Assembly (NCBI GenBank): GCA_024036415.1
Contig: JAMWET010005068.1
Span: 136,001 to 200,000, forward strand
Source of the DNA: Prochilodus magdalenae
Taxonomy: Eukaryota; Chordata; Actinopteri; Characiformes; Prochilodontidae
Direction of reading: 5' to 3'
Length of the DNA: 64,000 nt
Of this stretch, positions 61,985 through 64,000 are shown one piece after another. The position numbers and the translations under genes are program-made. Below the pieces are notes generated by a model. The model saw only the letters and a list, made by a program, of their open reading frames with translations. It was not told the DNA's origin and did no database searches. How positions within the stretch are numbered: position 1 is the stretch's first letter; every line of letters begins with the position of its first letter.

Positions 61985-62395
61985 TGCACTGCAAAAATGA
62001 GATCTTGGCAAGTAAAATGATCTGATATCTAGTTGATGTTAAAATTATAATTTAAAGCAAATTATTATGATTATTTATCTAATTTCAATTTTTTATAGTT
62101 TTAGGAAATTTTAATCTAATCTGGAATCTAATTCCAGACATTATTTTCCTTTCACTTTACAGTGAATTAAATAAACTATTATTTTCACTATACTGGCAGA
62201 TCATTTTGCTTATTGTAAGAACATAAATGAGCTTGAAATAGATAAAACAGCTTTAAAAAACATAACATGACTTAAAAACTTAAAACATTAAAAAATAATA
62301 AACAAAAAAGTTAAATAATCTCAAAATTTTAATTTTAAGATATATCAAATAAACACAAGATCATTTTATCTGTCCATATCTCATCTTTGGCAGCG
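61985..62395. repeat. Palindromic CTGCAAAAA-type MITE, clearest copy
   Basis: The left end CACTGCAAAAATGAGATCTT and GGCAAGTAAAATGATCTGAT are mirrored at the right by GATCATTTTATCTGTCCA and ATCTCATCTTTGGCAGCGTG. The arms extend inward with TATCTAGTTGATGTTAAAAT and AATTTTAAGATATATC. About 410 bases, no coding frame. Confidence 0.75.
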
Positions 62396-62399
62396 TGAG

Positions 62400-62840
62400 G
62401 ACTGGAACGCTCGACATGCCGGACTACCGGGTGCGGTTGTGGTGTTAGGATCAGATGTTCTTCTGATTGGCCTAGCTGATCTTCAGACAGTGTGAAAGCT
62501 GCAGCATTAGGTTAATGTTCCCGACATTAGAACACATCACTGACAACACTGCTGTAATTAATATATGGCATGTGATTTGAAACTTGCGCTCCTTTAAATT
62601 AAAGACTCACTTTTTAAACTGTGCAACTGAATTCAGGCCTATATATCATCTACATAAATATATATGAGCTTCATAGAATGGAGCTAAATCATATATAAAC
62701 TATATCATATATTAATCAGAAATACGCTATAGATGACATTTAAACTGTATCAGATATTTCCTCTTCTAATGTGCAGATAAAATTTACTATTCATACTAAT
62801 TTTAATGGACATACTATATATGCTCAGCATAGAGCTGTGT
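62400..62840. other. cux2 intron, AT-rich, no recognised feature
   Basis: No exon or classified element is seen. ATATATCAT-type words recur near 62640-62710. Confidence 0.45.
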
Positions 62841-62844
62841 TTAA

Positions 62845-62938
62845 TGTGTAAAATGTGTGTGTGTTTATGTATGTATGTATATATGTATATATGTGTATGT
62901 ATGCATGTGTGTATGTGTGTATGTGTGTATGTATGTAT
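62845..62938. repeat. (TATG)n and (TG)n microsatellite
   Basis: Mixed TGTG, TATG and TATATG units directly abut the left end of the Tc1-like element. The last bases, GTATGTATA, provide the TA target. Confidence 0.9.
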
Positions 62939-62939
62939 A

Positions 62940-64000
62940 CAGTGGGGAAAATAAGTATTTAGTCAGTCACCAATTGTGCAAGTTGTCCCACTTAAAAAGA
63001 TGAGAGAGGCCTGTAATTGACATCATAGGTAGACCTCAACTATGAGAGACAAAATGTGGAAAAAAATTGAGAAAGTCATTTTGTCTGATTTTTAAAGAAT
63101 TTATTTGCAAATAATGGTGGAAAATAAGTATTTGGTCAATAACAAAAGTTCATCTCAATACTTTGTTGTATATCCTTTGTTGGCAATGACAGAGGTCAAA
63201 CGTTTTCTGTAAGTCTTCACAAGGTTGGCACACACTGTTGCTGGTATGTTGGCCCATTCCTCCATGCAGATCTCCTCTAGAGCAGTGATGTTTTGGGGCT
63301 GTCGGCGGGCAACACGGACTTTCAACTCCCTCCAAAGGTTTTCGATGGGGTTGAGATCGGGAGACTGGCTAGGCCACTCCAGGACTTTGAAATGTTTCTT
63401 ACGAAGCCACTCCTTTGTTGCCCTGGCAGTGTGCTTGGGATCATTGTCATGCTGAAAGACCCAGCCACGTTTCATCTTCATTGCCCTTGCTGATGGAAGG
63501 AGGTTTGCACCCAAAATCTCACAATACATGGCCCCATTCATTCTTTCATGTACACGGACCAGTCGTCCTGGTCCCTTTGCAGAGAAACAGCCCCAAAGCA
63601 TGATGTTGCCACCCCCATGCTTCACAGTTGGTATGGTGTTCTTTGGATGCAACTCCGCATTCACTTTCCTCCAAACACGACGAGTTGTGTTTTTACCAAA
63701 TAGTTTCTACTTTGGTTTCATCTGACCATATGACATTCTCCCAATACTCTTCTGGAACATCCAAATGCTCTCTAGCAAACTTCAGACGTGCCTGGATATG
63801 GACTGGCTTAAGCAGGGGACACGTTCTGGCACTGCAAGATCTGAGTCCCTGGCGTCGTAGTGTGTTGCTGATGGTAGCCTTTGTAACGTTGGTCCCAGCT
63901 TCCTGCAGGTCATTCACTAGATCCCCCCTTGTGGTTCTGGGATTTTTCCTTACCGTTCTTGTGATCATTTTGACCCCACGGGCTGAGATCTTGCGTGGAG
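62940..64000 (-). mobile_element. Tc1-like transposon, near-intact, cut by the window edge
   Basis: The left terminus CAGTGGGGAAAATAAGTATT follows a TA. Antisense coding sequence runs from 63968 down to 63155 in two frames. The N-terminal part has TVRKNPRTTRGDLVNDL (helix-turn-helix) and [10 protein letters not shown] (first Asp). The C-terminal part has [30 protein letters not shown] (second Asp), [12 protein letters not shown] (final acidic residue) and ends NKGYTTKY with a stop. A one-base insertion in an A run at 63704-63706 breaks the frame. The 5' end lies beyond 64000. Confidence 0.93.
63155..63968 (-). pseudogene. Tc1 transposase, single frameshift
   Basis: The two open frames 63968-63693 and 63664-63155 join into one Tc1-like DDE transposase if a single extra base near 63705 is ignored. 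Length of the combined part and all motifs ([27 protein letters not shown]) fit the family's usual 340 residues with the N-terminus cut off by the window. No other stop or frameshift is visible, so the copy is young. Confidence 0.88.

Overview
The window is vertebrate genomic DNA, almost certainly from a ray-finned fish. It holds spliced genes with GT-AG introns, a dense crop of fish-type Tc1/mariner fossils, tRNA-derived SINEs, LINE 3' tails, short inverted-repeat elements and long minisatellites. There are no operons or bacterial signals. The species cannot be named from the sequence; the repeat style suggests an otophysan-type teleost (inference).

Two protein-coding genes dominate, both on the minus strand. 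(1) mtmr3 (myotubularin-related phosphatase 3) is complete in its coding part. Eighteen coding segments between 27548 (ATG) and 2219 (stop) sum to 3696 bases, in frame, giving a 1231-residue protein. It has a PH-GRAM domain, an active CSDGWDR phosphatase site (C412, R418), a long disordered linker, a coiled coil and a C-terminal FYVE finger. Its promoter is probably the GC-rich block at 31.4-31.77 kb, and its 3' UTR lies below 2219. (2) cux2 (cut-like homeobox 2) is partial. Eight coding segments from 61232 to 42917 carry the cut repeats CR1, CR2 and CR3, the homeodomain and the C-terminal tail with its stop. The 5' exons lie beyond the right edge. The two genes are head-to-tail with about 11 kb between them. 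MTMR3 is a phosphoinositide 3-phosphatase of endosome and autophagy membranes and CUX2 is a nuclear transcription factor; nothing suggests that they work together.

Layout: 0-2.2 kb mtmr3 3' UTR and flank; 2.2-27.6 kb mtmr3 coding exons with introns full of Tc1 remnants, a 19.6-20.0 kb CA-type minisatellite and a LINE tail carrying a 60-bp minisatellite; 27.6-31.3 kb first intron with a 47-bp minisatellite; 31.3-31.8 kb promoter; 31.8-42.0 kb intergenic, repeat-rich; 42.0-61.2 kb cux2; 61.2-64.0 kb cux2 intron, ending in a near-intact Tc1-like transposon that runs off the edge.

The most unusual structure is at 59673-60233. A lysine tRNA pseudogene has lost its T-loop and so its internal B box, and is directly followed by 26 tandem copies of its own first 19 nucleotides, each carrying an A-box-like sequence. 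Also notable are three copies of a short inverted-repeat element that each keep the same 102-codon open frame, resembling only the DNA-binding half of a Tc1 transposase.
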